Assembly: GCA_024516155.1 (NCBI GenBank)
Contig: JAJJXM010000010.1
Location: 992,001 to 1,056,000, forward strand
DNA length: 64,000 nucleotides
Reading direction: 5' to 3'
Source: Pyronema omphalodes
Taxonomy: Eukaryota > Ascomycota > Pezizomycetes > Pezizales > Pyronemataceae
Part shown: piece after piece, positions 1-13,880 of the stretch
Layout of the letters: every line of letters starts with the position of its first letter
Numbering within the stretch: the first letter of the stretch is position 1
The notes under the pieces: model-generated
Told to the model about the DNA's origin: nothing
Seen by the model: the letters and a program-made list of their open reading frames with translations, nothing else
Database searches by the model: none
Position numbers and translations under genes: made by a program

Positions 1-1179
1 AGACCTTTGCGATTTGATACCGCAACCCGGAGAGGCGAGGCAGTGAATCCCCAGATATATCGTAGATATACCTTAAACTAAACATCACTATGTTAGTATA
101 CTCAGGTAATGGATGAAGATGATGGATCTGGGATGATTGAACTTACTTGTATATCCCATGTGGGATTCTGGTTTTTGGACTTTCAACTTGGAAGATTTTG
201 ATTGTGCCAGAAAGAGACTGGTACTTCTTTGCTCAAGCTCACAAGTCTAGGTGTTCGACTTGGAAAAAAGAGAGAAGCGCAGCTCCTGGGCACTCATACT
301 TATCGTCTGGCAGAAGTAGAGAGCTGAAGATGACTATGTTAGCAGAGTGGGATAAATGGGTGAAACTTGCAGACGAGAATCACTTTACTGACCAAGTTCC
401 ATGTGGAATTTTAACCGTTGTCGGTGTGAAAAGACATCGAAGATGTCAAAGAGCGACCAAGATCAGCAGCCTAGGTGTGGTGGTGGGGGTGGTGATGACA
501 TGGTGAGTCGTTGGTTGTGAAGGAAGGATGCGGTGGGAAGAGAGACAGTGACGCGTTCTAAAAAGAGTGGCAGTGCTGAACGTTCATGAATAGGCTGGGG
601 GTCGACGGATCTGAGGGTCATTCATGCTGGACCTACTCAGGTTCAAGCTAGACACAGAAGGTCACTCACTTATGTCGCTGTAGTTGTGTGTATTTACGCC
701 AACCATGGCTCTTTTCTGGCAGATAGGATTGACTTAAGACATAAGCATAGCCAAAGCTGATAGAAATCCAATAAACATACCGGAGTTTATCAGCGGGGTT
801 GATATTAGATCCGCAAAACCCACAGCATTGCAGCCGAGAAATATCCACACAAAGACCGATAAATGAAGCAGCTACAATCGTTTACATATAAAAAGGAAAC
901 ATGCATAGAATTACCTACCGAGACGTCACCAAAGATAGTCTTGTGCGTTTGTCGATAACGTCGCCAACCGAGCTGCATAGTCACCGATATTGCAACTGCT
1001 TATTGTCTGGAGAAACCTACCATATCCGGAATGTGCTACACGCACTATCATTGTGTTCATCCAACCGAATTCCATATTCAAGCTGAGTAAGAAGCCTTCT
1101 TTGAACCCCGTGTGACATCTTAAAACCCTCTCTTGAGGGGTAAAGCGGAGGTTCTCACAGACATCTTACTTCCTCCACT
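1..1179. other. No gene recognised at the left edge
   Basis: Only short open frames lie here (the longest runs 147-506, 119 codons). None has a recognisable protein motif, a signal sequence or a convincing splice partner. The last 60 bases before 1180 are the leader of the oxygenase gene. I see no repeat or RNA gene. Confidence 0.5.
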
Positions 1180-2399
1180 ATGAATATCGTTGCCGTTCCA
1201 GAAATGATTGCGATCCCAGACGCAGTCGCTACAGGCGTTGATAAAGACGGCCTTTTCATTCCGGTATGTATACCGCCCAGATCTTTACAACTTCTAGAAT
1301 TTCCAGGGCTAACCTCTACAGATTATCGACTTCGACCTCTTCCTTCATGGTACAGAAGCCGACAAAGCCGCTGTTGTCGCCGGTGTCTTCTCCGGTTTTA
1401 AAAACGCCGGCTTCATGTATATTTATGCATTTCCATTCTCTCAATCTGCTTATCGCTAATTCAACTAGTTACCTCAAAAACCACGGCATCCCCACATCCA
1501 CCATCTCCTCCGTGTTTACATCCTCTAAATCCTTCTTTTCTCGTCCCCAAGAAGAAAAAGACGCCTTATCATGGCTCACCCCCGAATCCAATCGCGGCTA
1601 TGTATCTCCCGGCCGAGAAAAGACAACACAATCCACCGACCCTGACGAAATCGCCGCTCTAAGGGAAAACACACCTGATCTAAAAGAGTCCTTCGAGATT
1701 GGTAGAGATAATCACCCGGTTCTCTTAAACAACTGGCCTGCAGAAGAAGCAACTAGTGAACCTAGCTTCAGGCAAACTATGACGAGTTTTTATGCCGCAT
1801 GTCAATCGATTCACATTCAGGTCATGCGGTGCATTGCTCTTGGTCTTGGGCTAGAGGAGGAATATTTTGACTCCTTTATTGACGCTGCAGATAATAATCT
1901 CCGGCTCCTTCACTACCCGCCTACTCCAGTTTCGGTGTTTAAAAATAATGTGGGACAAGTAAGGGCTGGGAAACATACGGATTATGGAACAATAACCCTG
2001 CTCTTCCAGGATACGAGTGGAGGACTGCAGGTTATGAGTCCTCAGGGGACTTGGGTTAATGTTAAGCCGACTGAGGACACAATTGTGGTGAATGCTGGAG
2101 ATTTGTTGGCAAGATGGTCAAATAAAAAAATTATGAGTACGGAACATCAGGTGGTTGAACCACCGAATGAACCTGAAGATGGGTGGCATCCGGCGAGGTA
2201 TTCTTGCGTGTGAGTATTCCGAGAGCAACGGGATGAGGATAGGATACTGATGAGATTTAGGTACTTTTGTAATCCCAATTCCGAGGCAACAATTGAAGCA
2301 CTGCCAGGAACGTATGAGAGGGAGGAGGATAAGATTTGGCCACCAATTAGGGCAGATGAGTATTTAGTTCAGAGACTGACGCAGACATATTCTATTTGA
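1180..2399 (+). CDS. 2-oxoglutarate/Fe(II)-dependent dioxygenase, isopenicillin-N-synthase-like
   Basis: The reconstructed exons are 1180-1263, 1322-1416, 1469-2209 and 2261-2399, giving 352 residues. The N-terminal half has the plant/fungal DIOX_N pattern: an IIDFDLF strand, then GFIYLKNHGIP. The catalytic half shows the full iron facial triad: His and Asp in GKHTDYG (about residues 229 and 231) and a distal His in STEHQVV (about 286). The co-substrate Arg is in RYS (about 303). Enzymes of this fold use O2 and 2-oxoglutarate to hydroxylate or desaturate small molecules. The substrate cannot be read from sequence. The protein resembles the widespread fungal single-copy oxygenases more than a biosynthetic-cluster enzyme, and no cluster partner is adjacent. 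Introns 2 and 3 split codons; removing them restores the conserved GFIYLKNHG and RYSCVYFCNPN stretches, which supports the model. The start is the first ATG in frame with exon 2. Confidence 0.85.
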
Positions 2400-4586
2400 A
2401 CGTGGTTTTGGAGGGGTTGCTACGAGCTGGGAAGGGAAATCCCGATCTAATGCAAGTGGACAATTATCCGAGGCATTGATTTTTTTACGTGTGTTTATAA
2501 TAGGGTTGGATTCTAATCGACACAATATCCATTTTACTAAGGATTAAGCCCTAAAAGCTTGCCCTAGCCCTTGCCCCAATTAATACGTCTTCCATGTGAG
2601 ACGCCAACCCTGTGCAATCCTGCTGCAAACGGCACATGCATTCCTACATTTTTGTCTGGTTGCCTTAGCGAGCTTGAAGCGAGCGCTGTGATGAGCGATA
2701 CTCTGGTCCACCAATGAGTGCAGCCTCAACCTCATCCTCCGATTTTTTTTTTTTTGCACATCCCCCTCTCAACTTCTGAATTTTTCTTTGTGATTAATCA
2801 TACGACTAGACACCAATACCTCGGATAAACGGTAATACGAGTTTGATCACATCGTTGGATATTTTTGGATGTTGTCAAGCTTTGAAATACAATTCTCCGG
2901 TGACTAGAGGAGCCTTAACATCAGCCACCTCGTGCTCCTCAGACAACTCTGCATCGCCTTATGCTTAACCGTAGCCGCCCGTTGTTCACGGGCTCAAATG
3001 TATACGCTCAAGCCACCTTATGTTCCGAGGTATTGGAGTTGTGTTGACTCCAGTGTCTCAAGCCTCAATGCTGATAAATCAGTGTTATGACTTTGTAGTC
3101 CGGCTGTCTTTTCGTTACACAGTACTCCGATGTTCATAGCTGATTATGTCTTCACAATCAATCTTATGCGTTGGACTACCACATTGTTTGAGATCTGAGG
3201 GCAATAAGGTCTGTCATTATGACGAGATGTTGGATGTCTCGGTAATTAATCTCCCCCAAGTAAATCTGCATTGACTAAGCCAGTGCTTAAATAGGGATAG
3301 GCCGGGTGATTCCGGGTGTCCGTTAAATGTTTCAGGAGATATCCGGAATGTTTAAGGACGGTTCAAAAGTTCTCCACGTTTCCGAATCGAATTAACAGCC
3401 ATTAAAGTACCGTTCCAGTCCTGTTGCAGCCAGTTTCAGTCGGCTTGCTGGGTCGCATCTCATATCAGCAGCCTTAAATGCTTTTCTTGCACTGACTTGC
3501 AGGAAATTGATACGCTAATTGGTTCCCATGATCGGATTGTCTACAACGTCATCCGGTCCTCCGGTGAGACTTCTCCAGGATTTCGCCTGAGATTCTACAC
3601 GGAAAAACGGGATCTTCTAGGAACAGGTACGGCCGATGTAACTCTATTCTTCCATAGGACCTTGGGCTCCTAGATACTCGGGTTCAGCAACCGAGGACTG
3701 AAGCTTGTCGAAGGTTGACAGGCATTTTCCGAGTGCTAGAACGTGCCCCTTAAACTACTCGGAGGTAAGGCGGACACAACAGCGGTTCGCTAAGGACGGT
3801 TGTGGTATGGAGTCGGTTACCTGGCGGAATAGAACCTGGACGTCGGATGATCGAGTTGGGATGTGCAGTTGCTCTAGTCGTTGCGGAGGTTAGTCGTGGA
3901 GTGATGGAGTGGGGAGGGCCCAGTGGAACCCCCGTGGGGAATGGGGACAGAGATGCCGTGCGCGACAGGCAAGGGGAGTCATGATACCGGAGCGTGGCTG
4001 GCGAATTGTATCAGCGTCTGACATCTGTACTCCGTTCGTTCGGTATGTCTCGTACGGTTTATCTGGAGGACAGTGCTATGGTGTAGATGAGGCTCTGGTG
4101 ACGGAGTCTTGGAAGTTTGCCCCCTGTGGCGATACTCAAGGCTGTGTATGTGTATGGTGACCGAATAGCTCGACCAAACAATGATTCTCTTCGTCATCTG
4201 TATGCCACCAAAGATTGTTCCGTTCGGATAAACCAACTTGAAGATTCATTCCCCCAGGGACAAGGGGTAGTTGTGAGTCGTCGCCCTGTATCTCTTTGCA
4301 CCTTCCGCCTTTGCGTCGCGCTCAACATTTTTTGCGTATTAGTCGCTGGAGCAACCCGACCCCACCAACTTTCTCTAGACCAGACTCCACTCCACCAAGA
4401 TTCCCACCAACTTAGTCTCGCTGCGATCCCGAGGGTTCCCCACCACCAAGGGCCGCACATTATGCCATTCCACACCAATGCCCGTAGAAGGCCTGTTCTG
4501 GACCACGCTGTTCGATAAATCCCCCCATCCCCCCCAATCTTTCGCAGCTTCATCTCTCAGAAACACTTTACACTCAATCATCAACT
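2400..4586. other. Intergenic, no gene recognised
   Basis: These are about 2.2 kb between the oxygenase and ADK2. The open frames around 3700-4550 overlap one another on both strands, have no family motif, and look like chance frames in GC-richer DNA. The C-rich, CT-rich stretch just before 4587 is the probable ADK2 promoter and leader. Confidence 0.5.
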
Positions 4587-5483
4587 ATGTCTGCCGCCGT
4601 CGCCACCAAACTTCGCACCGCCGCCCGTATGATCTTGATTGGACCTCCGGGTTCAGGAAAGGGAACTCAATCTGGTCGTCTGCTCAACCAGTTCAAGTTG
4701 TCTTCTATCTCTTCTGGCGACATTCTTAGAGAGAACATTCGTGCGCGCACTCCATTGGGAGTACAGGCGGAGACTATCATCCGTCAAGGAGGACTGATCG
4801 CGGACAACGTCATGGTTAAGCTCATTGTCGGCGAGTTGGCAAAGCGTGGTTGGGTTGAGTCAAGACCGACTCTTACCTCCGGTGTGACTATGTCCGGTGC
4901 GCTCGAGATTTTGGGTGGAGCTGCCGCAAAGGCTACTAGACTTGCAACTTCCGAGTCTCCTAGCTCTTCTTTCTTGTTGGACGGTTTCCCCCGCACAAGA
5001 AAGCAGGCTGAGAGCCTCGACGAGGAGGTTGACATGAACTTCGTAAGTTGCCATAACCGGCCTCGGAAATATCGAGTATTTCCACTGACTGTTATCACGT
5101 GACAGGTCGTCAACCTTGATGTCCCCACCGATGTCATCCTCGAGCGTATTGCTGGCAGAATGGTCCACGAGCCTTCTGGACGTGTTTACAACAATGGATG
5201 GAACCCTCCAAGAGTTCCCGGAATTGACGATGTTACCGGCGAACCCTTGACTCGTCGTGCTGATGACTGCCCTGTATGTTGTCTCAATTCTACATTCATA
5301 TTCGACATTTTCTAATAATTTCAATAGGAGACTTTCGCCAAGAGACTGAAGGCCTACGAGGAGTCCACTGCTCCTCTTCTTGAGCACTACGACAAAGCCG
5401 GTCTTTTGTGGACTGTCCGCGGTAACTCCAGCGACGAGATTACTCCTCTCCTCGACGCCGAGATTATCCGTCGTTTCGCTTAA
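4587..5483 (+). CDS. ADK2: Mitochondrial GTP:AMP phosphotransferase / adenylate kinase
   Basis: The exons are 4587-5042, 5106-5273 and 5328-5483, giving 259 residues. Adenylate kinases transfer a phosphate between nucleoside triphosphate and AMP. The P-loop [10 protein letters not shown] lies at about residues 19-28, followed by [10 protein letters not shown] of the AMP-binding region. FLLDGFPRT is the second AMP-site signature. The lid region reads [11 protein letters not shown] and then [16 protein letters not shown], a long-type lid without the zinc Cys cluster. The [10 protein letters not shown] and lid wording match yeast Adk2 (mitochondrial, GTP-preferring) better than cytosolic Adk1. 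An insertion of roughly 25 residues (from about WVESRP to SESPSS) precedes FLLDGFP. The N-terminus has basic residues (Lys8, Arg10, Arg14) and no acidic residue before the P-loop, consistent with import into mitochondria. Both introns are phase 0 (GT-AG). Confidence 0.9.
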
Positions 5484-6567
5484 ACGCGTACTGCAAAAAC
5501 CTATTTTCTCATGCACAACTGGTTCAGACCAATCTTGAAGCACACATTGCGAGCAATGCTGCTACGGATGGGACTATCAAAAGTTTCAACCTTCTTCGTT
5601 GGGACAATTTCACTCCAGAAAAATTGGAGTGCAGAAAATTTTATAGGGCTGTATGGCGCTTTCCTAGTTTTTGCACCGATGACTCCTGTGTCATAATTTC
5701 TAGCGTTTCCTTTGTTCGGCGTTTTTTTTTATTCCGGCGTTTCTTTTTTGGTGGGGGTTATCTGTGAAGCAAGCAACTTCAGATATTCTCTTTTTGCTTG
5801 GGATGGGTTTCGGAGTTCTTTATGATTGGGGATATGGGATCGTTTAAAATAGTTGCGATCTTGGGTGATATGGCTTGGACTTATGATTTTTTATTGTATG
5901 ATACTTAATGCAAAAATACATGCATTGACGAATACTCTTTTACTATGAAGTCTATGAAGTGTGCTCGCGTGAACTGCAGCGTTGAATTCCACAAATTTGA
6001 TGTCTTATTCGTCTATTGGATCACAATCCTATATCTCTTATCAATGAATGCCATTTTCCTTGAGACGTCACATAAATAATATCGCAAAAATACCGTCTGT
6101 GTTGCGTTGCTTTCAATGCAGATGACGAAAGCCAGTGATATTTTGTGCGTGACTGATGGCGGATGACAAACCCCCAGTCTCGGCTAACACCATCATGCAT
6201 TGCTTGGCACCCAACTAACTTAAAAGCTCGCGTTCCGTCACCGCACCACCCCTCTGTCATCATTAACGACCGTACTGCTACTGCTACTGCCACTACATAC
6301 TTCTCACTGACTTCAACGCATCTCTGGAAGTTATTGAAAGAGATAAGCAACGTCGGGACCAAGCTGTGTTGTGTCTATCAGCTGTATTGTTGTAGCTCTT
6401 TTGAAGAAGCTTGTTTCAACTCGCCCATTGTCTGTAAACGTCTGTCGACAACCTGTTGTCGAATCCCACGCGACACTCCCTATCCCCCTCAGCAGACGCG
6501 CTCCCCCCTTGTGTAGCAACAGACTTCCATCCGGACCACAACTACATCAAATACACACGTCATCACA
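5484..6567. other. Intergenic: ADK2 3' region and RTT103 promoter
   Basis: The region is T-rich downstream of ADK2 and CT/CA-rich before 6568. It contains only overlapping chance frames and no recognisable gene or repeat. Confidence 0.5.
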
Positions 6568-8016
6568 ATGGCTGGATCTTACAACGACGAAACAGTGCGT
6601 GCAAAGTTATCGGCCCTGAACGACTCCCAGGATAGCATTGTCGCTGTTGCGCAATGGGTCATGTTTCACCGGTATGTAAACTCCGAAGACACTGAGGACC
6701 TCGAGGACCTTGAGCTCAAAAACATCTCTTTACCATTCCCACACCCCCTCGAACCGCGGCTAGGCCCGGGGCTAATGACCGTCTCACTATTAGGCGACAA
6801 GCGAAGCGATCCACTGAGTTATGGTTCGAGAGATTGAAGGAGTCATCACCCCACAGAAAGTTAATGTTGATCTACCTTGCAAATGAAATTGTTCAGCAGT
6901 CGAAAGTAAAGAACAGAGTGGAGTTTGGAAATGCGTTCACAGTGGTACGAAATTGAGACTCCACGCCGAGTATTGAATGTTTAGCTGACCATGACTTAGC
7001 TCATCGTCGACGGAGCCGAAACAGCCTACAAAGGATGCCCTGCGGACATCCAGAATAGAATTCGAAGAGTAGTCGAAGTTTGGCGACAGCGATCTATCTT
7101 CAAGCCGGAGGTGCAAGCGGAGATTGAGCAACGACTAGATGCCATCGACAAGGGCAAGTCTTCTGGAGCTGCCAAGGGAGGACTCGGTGGACTTAAGCTT
7201 GGAGGTAGCTTCCTTGGTGGAAAGGCCGCCGACGTGCCGTTGGAAATTGTCCCCCTTCTCAAAACTCGTAAGGAGATCGAAGAAAAGGCGTCCTCAGTTA
7301 CCATTAGCACTGGATCCGCAAATACAGAGTTTGCGAAGCAATTCGACACGGAACACCTACCATCGCCCCCGGTATATGCGGCCCGTCTATCTACACTTCT
7401 TAAAACTTTGGACACCGCCGAAATCGCTATCAAGGGAGCTATCGATGCCCGCAAGGCTCACATTAGGAATATCGAACGGATTCTCGAGCAAAACAAAGCA
7501 GCTCTTGCCAAGGATGAACAAATTGCCGCCGACTTGGCACAGAAGAAGGAGAAAGCCGAGAGCACCAAAGCTTCCGTTGAGCAGTTGATTCTAGAGGGTA
7601 TGGAGGAGAATAATGGACACGGAGACAATACCGGATCCTCAGGAGATAAGACTCCTGATGGACCAAGATCACCGGAAATCGAAGCCTTGACCCCACCTGC
7701 TCAGATTCAATACGAGGCAGAGCCCCCTGTTCCAGCTAGCGAGCTTCATCATCAACACTCGATCGCCCCCTCAGCCCCTCCTCACCCACCTGAATTCCAC
7801 GCTGGAGCTTCGGAGTTATTGGCTAGCCTCTCAGCTCCGCTTATCAATGGATCTGGCCTCAAGAGGACACAGCCGGAGGAAACTAATATGTTTGGGGGCG
7901 TTGATGAGGATTTGATGAATATGTTCAAGAATGAAGCACAGCAGCAACAGCAACAGCCACAGAAGAAGCCTAAGTTTGAGTCTCCCCAGGATGATGACGA
8001 TGAATATGTTCCCTAG
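6568..8016 (+). CDS. RTT103: CID-domain transcription termination factor Rtt103
   Basis: The exons are 6568-6671, 6794-6944 and 7000-8016, giving 423 residues. Residues about 5-135 form a CTD-interacting domain: KLSALNDSQDSIVAVAQWVMFHR, then LWFERLKESSPHRKLMLIYLANEIVQQS, then VLIVDGAETAY. Rtt103-type proteins bind the Ser2-phosphorylated tail of RNA polymerase II and bring the Rat1 exonuclease for termination after poly(A) cleavage. After the domain comes a Gly/Lys-rich linker, then a coiled coil (about residues 235-320) with many charged residues. A Pro/Ser-rich stretch follows, and the end carries a short polyglutamine tract and acidic DDDDEYVP. The length matches yeast Rtt103 (409). It could also be called an RPRD1/CREPT-type protein. 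Intron 1 splits an Arg codon; removing it joins MFHR to RQAKRSTELW. Confidence 0.88.
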
Positions 8017-8714
8017 GAGGGTCTAGTTTATTTGTAATTTTTTCTTCGGGACTACGATTGTAGGGTGGATTTGGAGGAAACTTTTTTCTCTACAGGCGAT
8101 GTCGAGTGTCTTTATTGTTGACAGAAAGTTGAAGACTATGGTATATCAGGAGTTGGATTTAGTACGACTGGGTTGATTCAAGTATTGTTGATTTGATGTG
8201 TCCAGATTAGTATTTGCTTTTACGGCTTTGTAAAATGAATTCAATCAATCGTTCACATTCACTTTCTCTCTCACGTGCGCAACTTGCGGGGCTTTGTTAG
8301 TGCATTCTTTAATATTCTCAGCCTCATCAATTCGTTGGTGGACTAACAAGGCTGCCGATATCAATTACCCATGATCAGCCAATCTTCTGATGAGATCAAG
8401 TATTTCGGACACGTTGTGTTTCACACCTTTCTAGCCACCCCACGCAAACCTTCAGTATGAAACGTGAACCCTTACAGCCTTCCGCTGAGCGATGACGGAC
8501 GATCCGGACGATGGCCCCACTAGCTCCCCTGGAAACAATCTCTGCGCTAACCTTCCTTCTTGGCATTCCCCACCATAAACTCAACACCGCCCAGCCCAAT
8601 TTTCTTTCCTCTTTCCCTTTCCAATAATCTACCTCCGCCATATATACCTTCGCCAGCCATACGAAACGCTCGTTCATACTTCGTCTTTAAAGTTCTACCG
8701 TTAAAATTGCAAAG
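8017..8714. other. Intergenic: RTT103 3' region and CTP synthase promoter
   Basis: No gene is recognised. The final 200 bases are pyrimidine-rich, contain CCATATATACC near 8638, and lead to the CTP synthase start. The ORFs on the opposite strand here lack any family motif. Confidence 0.5.
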
Positions 8715-10784
<2,070 letters not shown>

Positions 10785-11304
10785 GGATTAAAGGCACAGA
10801 AGTTGTCCTCTTGTTTTTGTGCATTATGTTAAAGGCGATTAACTTTGTCTTTCTCTACTTATTGAATGTGGTTGAAAATATGCCCATTCTGATCTTGTCT
10901 GCCATTTCTACCATTTAACGGTGGACATTTTACGATATACTAATACTGGGTTTGGTTGACAAAAAGTTTTGTGTTATGTTTTGTTTCCTGGACTGTTGGG
11001 TTTTGCTTTTAGATAGATAGAACTATGCTACGAGTAGAAATAAATTCACTTGTTTGCCACGGAGCATCTTTTCATGTACGTTATTAGGTTATCGAACTCA
11101 TCTCACATTGACGTATTTTCATATGATATCACAATCGTTATTGCCAAGTGTTGGACAATCTCGTCGCGTGGAGTAAGGCTCAACCCACCTTGCCAAGCCT
11201 CCAGGCACGCAGCTCAGCATAGCTCCCCACCTTCTGCCGCGAGCATCGCGAACCTCACCTCACACAACCCCACTAAAGGGAATCACCAAACAACAACGAC
11301 TACC
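10785..11304. other. Intergenic: URA7 3' region and CSN6 promoter
   Basis: An AT-rich 3' flank is followed by a CA/CT-rich leader before 11305. No further gene or repeat is seen. Confidence 0.5.
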
Positions 11305-12540
11305 ATGACTTCATTAATCTCACAACACGCCTCGACCTCCGGTCTTCAGATTGCACTACACCCTCTAGCTCTCCTCACAATCTCCGACTACATCACCCGG
11401 CACACCCTCCGCGACAATGCTGGCCCCATAATCGGAGCTCTCCTCGGTTCCCAAAACGGTCGCGAAATAGCTATCGAATATGCCTACGAGATCCTCATCT
11501 CCTCCGCCCATGGGGAGCCAATCGTTATCGACAAGCCATGGTTCGAGAAGAAGTTGACCCTTTGTATGCCCCACCCAGCTTCACGATGATTTCGATAAAG
11601 TCTACAAACTTGTTAAGATAAATGGAAATAAATACTGATTGATATCTTTATTTATATAGTTAAAGAAACTCATCCCACCGCAGATTTATTAGGCTGGTTC
11701 ACTACTACACTTCTGCCTACCTACGAACCCACCCCAGACCACGCTGCTATCCAACAGGAACTTCTGAGCTATAATGAATCCCTCTGTCTGTTAATGATGA
11801 ACCCCTCACCCGCTGGTAGCATCAATGGGAAGCTGCCTATTGCAATCTATGAATCCATCCACGAATCCGCCGATAAGCTTTTTTTCATCCCTTTGAACTA
11901 CACCATCGAGACCGGGGAGGCGGAAATGATCGCTATGGATTTCGTGGCGCAGGGTGCAGGAGGAGCTGCGTCGATTCCTATGTCAGCTCCAGATATCGAA
12001 GTATCCGGGAAGGGAAAGCAGACGGAGAAAGTTACAAAGGAAGGAGAGGAGACGCCTCAAAGTTCTTCCCAGGGCCAGCTCTTGAATGCGCAGAGTGAAG
12101 AACTTATCTCCCAATTAACGGCGAAGAAAAATGCTATTACAATGTTGAATAGTCGGATTAAGTTGCTGCTGGAATATCTCAAGAACCCACCGCAGGGAAT
12201 GCATAATCATCAGGTTCTTAGAGAGATTAAGGCTTTGACACATTCTAGACTACAGTTGTTGAAGCCTACGGATATGAAGGCTTTTGAACAGGAGAAAAGA
12301 GCTGAGGAAAGTGATTCTAATCTAGTGGTTTTGTTGGGTGCCGTTACGAGATGTATGGAGGATGTTAGAGTGGTCCAAAGGAAGAATGCGGGTATTGAGG
12401 CTGTCCTTAAGAATGCTAAGGCTTTGGAGGATCAGAGGAGTATGATTGATCGTCAGATATCGGCGGATTTGGGTGTGGGAACAGTAAGAGGGGAGAGAAA
12501 TAGGAGGAATATGATGGCGTTTGAACGTGATAGGTACTAG
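11305..12540 (+). CDS. csn6: COP9 signalosome subunit 6 (MPN domain)
   Basis: Two exons (11305-11563 and 11660-12540) give 379 residues. The N-terminal MPN domain runs from ASTSGLQIALHPLALLTISDYITRH through NAGPIIGALLGSQNGREI to LFKETHPTADLLGWFTT. It lacks the zinc-binding JAMM motif (no ExnHxHx10D), as expected for CSN6, which pairs with the catalytic CSN5. The C-terminal helical part has KKNAITMLNSRIKLLLEYLKN, close to the CSN6 helix in animals. The signalosome removes Nedd8 from cullins. The 96 nt intron splits a Phe codon. Other splice choices in 11564-11659 reach stops, while this one restores TLFKETHP. The related MPN proteins Rpn8 and eIF3f were considered, but the C-terminal helix fits CSN6 better. 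Confidence 0.85.
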
Positions 12541-12875
12541 TTTAATACGTTGTGGTGTTTTTCTTTTTTTACTTTTTTCTTTTTTCTTTTTACGGGATTG
12601 GGATTGGTTGGTTGGTTACATGGGAAATGATACGGCATACTTGGCTGGTAGACTTGAAATCATATCAAAAAGTACGGAAACAAGAAATGGAATAATATTA
12701 GCTTCTTGAATAATAAAACTGCATGCTATTATTATTCCACCTAACGATCCATTAGGTATATTTTGGTATCTACACCCCCTCTCAAAGAAAATCAATCCCC
12801 ACAAAAAAAATAAACCCCTAAAACGCCCCTAAAAATCCTAGAAAAAAAAACCCCCCGAATTCCATATAACACAAT
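12541..12875. other. Short convergent intergenic region
   Basis: These are T-rich and A-rich 3' flanks of two converging genes. Nothing else is visible. Confidence 0.5.
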
Positions 12876-13880
12876 CTACTCAAACCCGCCCCCAAAATCC
12901 ACCAACCTAATCCTCCTCGCATCCCTCGGATGAAACTCCGCCGCCTTAGCCCTAACCAAAAACCTCGCCGCCGCACTCTCCCTCTCCAACAAAACATACT
13001 CATCCACCTCATTACACCTTTCCAACAACTCCTCCAACAACCCGGCCAGCCCCCCCTTCCCCACCCCGCCAAACGCCTCCTCAATCCCCCTCTGCCCCGT
13101 CATCCTCTTACCCCTACCCTCCGTCCCCATCCCGCAAACCGGCCCCCCCATCTCCTCCACCTCCAACCCCCCCTCCACCCGCCCCAAAAACCCCATCAAA
13201 ATCCCCCTCATCTCCCCCCGTCGTTTCCCCAGCTCCTTCGTCCTCCTCCTAACCTCCGCCACCTCACCGGCCCGCTGTATCGGCTGCTGAAGCTCGTGGA
13301 GTCGTTGCTGCAAGGCAACGGATAGGGCTTGCTGGTCTTGGAGCTGCTGTGATGAGGTGGTTATGTCCTCTGAGAGACTGCGGAGTTGTGCGTGGAGATG
13401 AGGGAGGGATGTGAGGGTTTGGGAAATGATCCGGAGAAGGTGGCGGTGGGTTAGGAGCGGGGGGAGTGTGCTGCTGAGAGGGGGTGGTTGCGCGTTGGTG
13501 AAGAGGTGCTGGTAAGCTGTTAGGTGCGCGCGGAGGAGTCGGGGGTTGGCGGTGGGGGATTCGGAGGCTGGGGTGTTGGTTTCGTTGGTTTCGTTGGTTT
13601 CGTTGGTTTCTGGGGATGGGGATGAGGATTTTAGCTACCCGGTAGGAGGGGTTAGTTGGTTTTCAGGGGAATAGGGGGGGGGATTGGAGGGAGGGCATAC
13701 AGAAGCGATTTGGAGCTCGAGATCAAGGATTTGCCGGCGGAGATCGAGGGTGGCGGTTTGGAGTGAGGTTTGGTAGAGGGAATCGGATGCCGTTGGGGGG
13801 GTATATTCAGAGGCGTATGACAGCTGGGTTAGATGGTTGAGTTTGTGGAATAAGGCGGGGTCTGGGTCGGGGGAGGTCAT
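12876..13880 (-). CDS. Coiled-coil protein, possibly a CENP-K/CENP-H-type kinetochore subunit
   Basis: Two exons on the minus strand (13880-13701 and 13634-12876; a 66 nt GTATGC...TAG intron between them) give 312 residues. The N-terminus (FHKLNHLTQLSYASEY) is followed by a predicted coiled coil. Then come four imperfect NET tripeptide repeats (coded by GGTTTCGTT-type repeats near 13577-13610), more helix with HLHAQLRSLSEDITTSSQQL, and a charged middle. The C-terminal segment reads RESAAARFLVRAKAAEFHPRDARRIRL. I recall similar RFLVRAKAAEFHP-like endings in fungal inner-kinetochore coiled-coil proteins, but the assignment is an inference and the family could be wrong. The coding strand is unusually C-rich, which makes long false ORFs on the other strand. 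It converges with csn6. Confidence 0.6.

Noticed and set aside
3705..4553. Cluster of overlapping frames upstream of ADK2
   Set aside because: Six frames overlap on both strands with no family motif and no splice-supported extension.
7026..7454. Minus-strand frame inside RTT103, and similar long antisense frames in CTP synthase (9675-10676) and STT4
   Set aside because: These are shadows of strongly supported genes on the other strand, caused by codon bias.
12930..13325. Plus-strand Pro/Leu-rich frame of 131 codons
   Set aside because: It is antisense to the coiled-coil gene, whose C-rich coding strand opens this frame.
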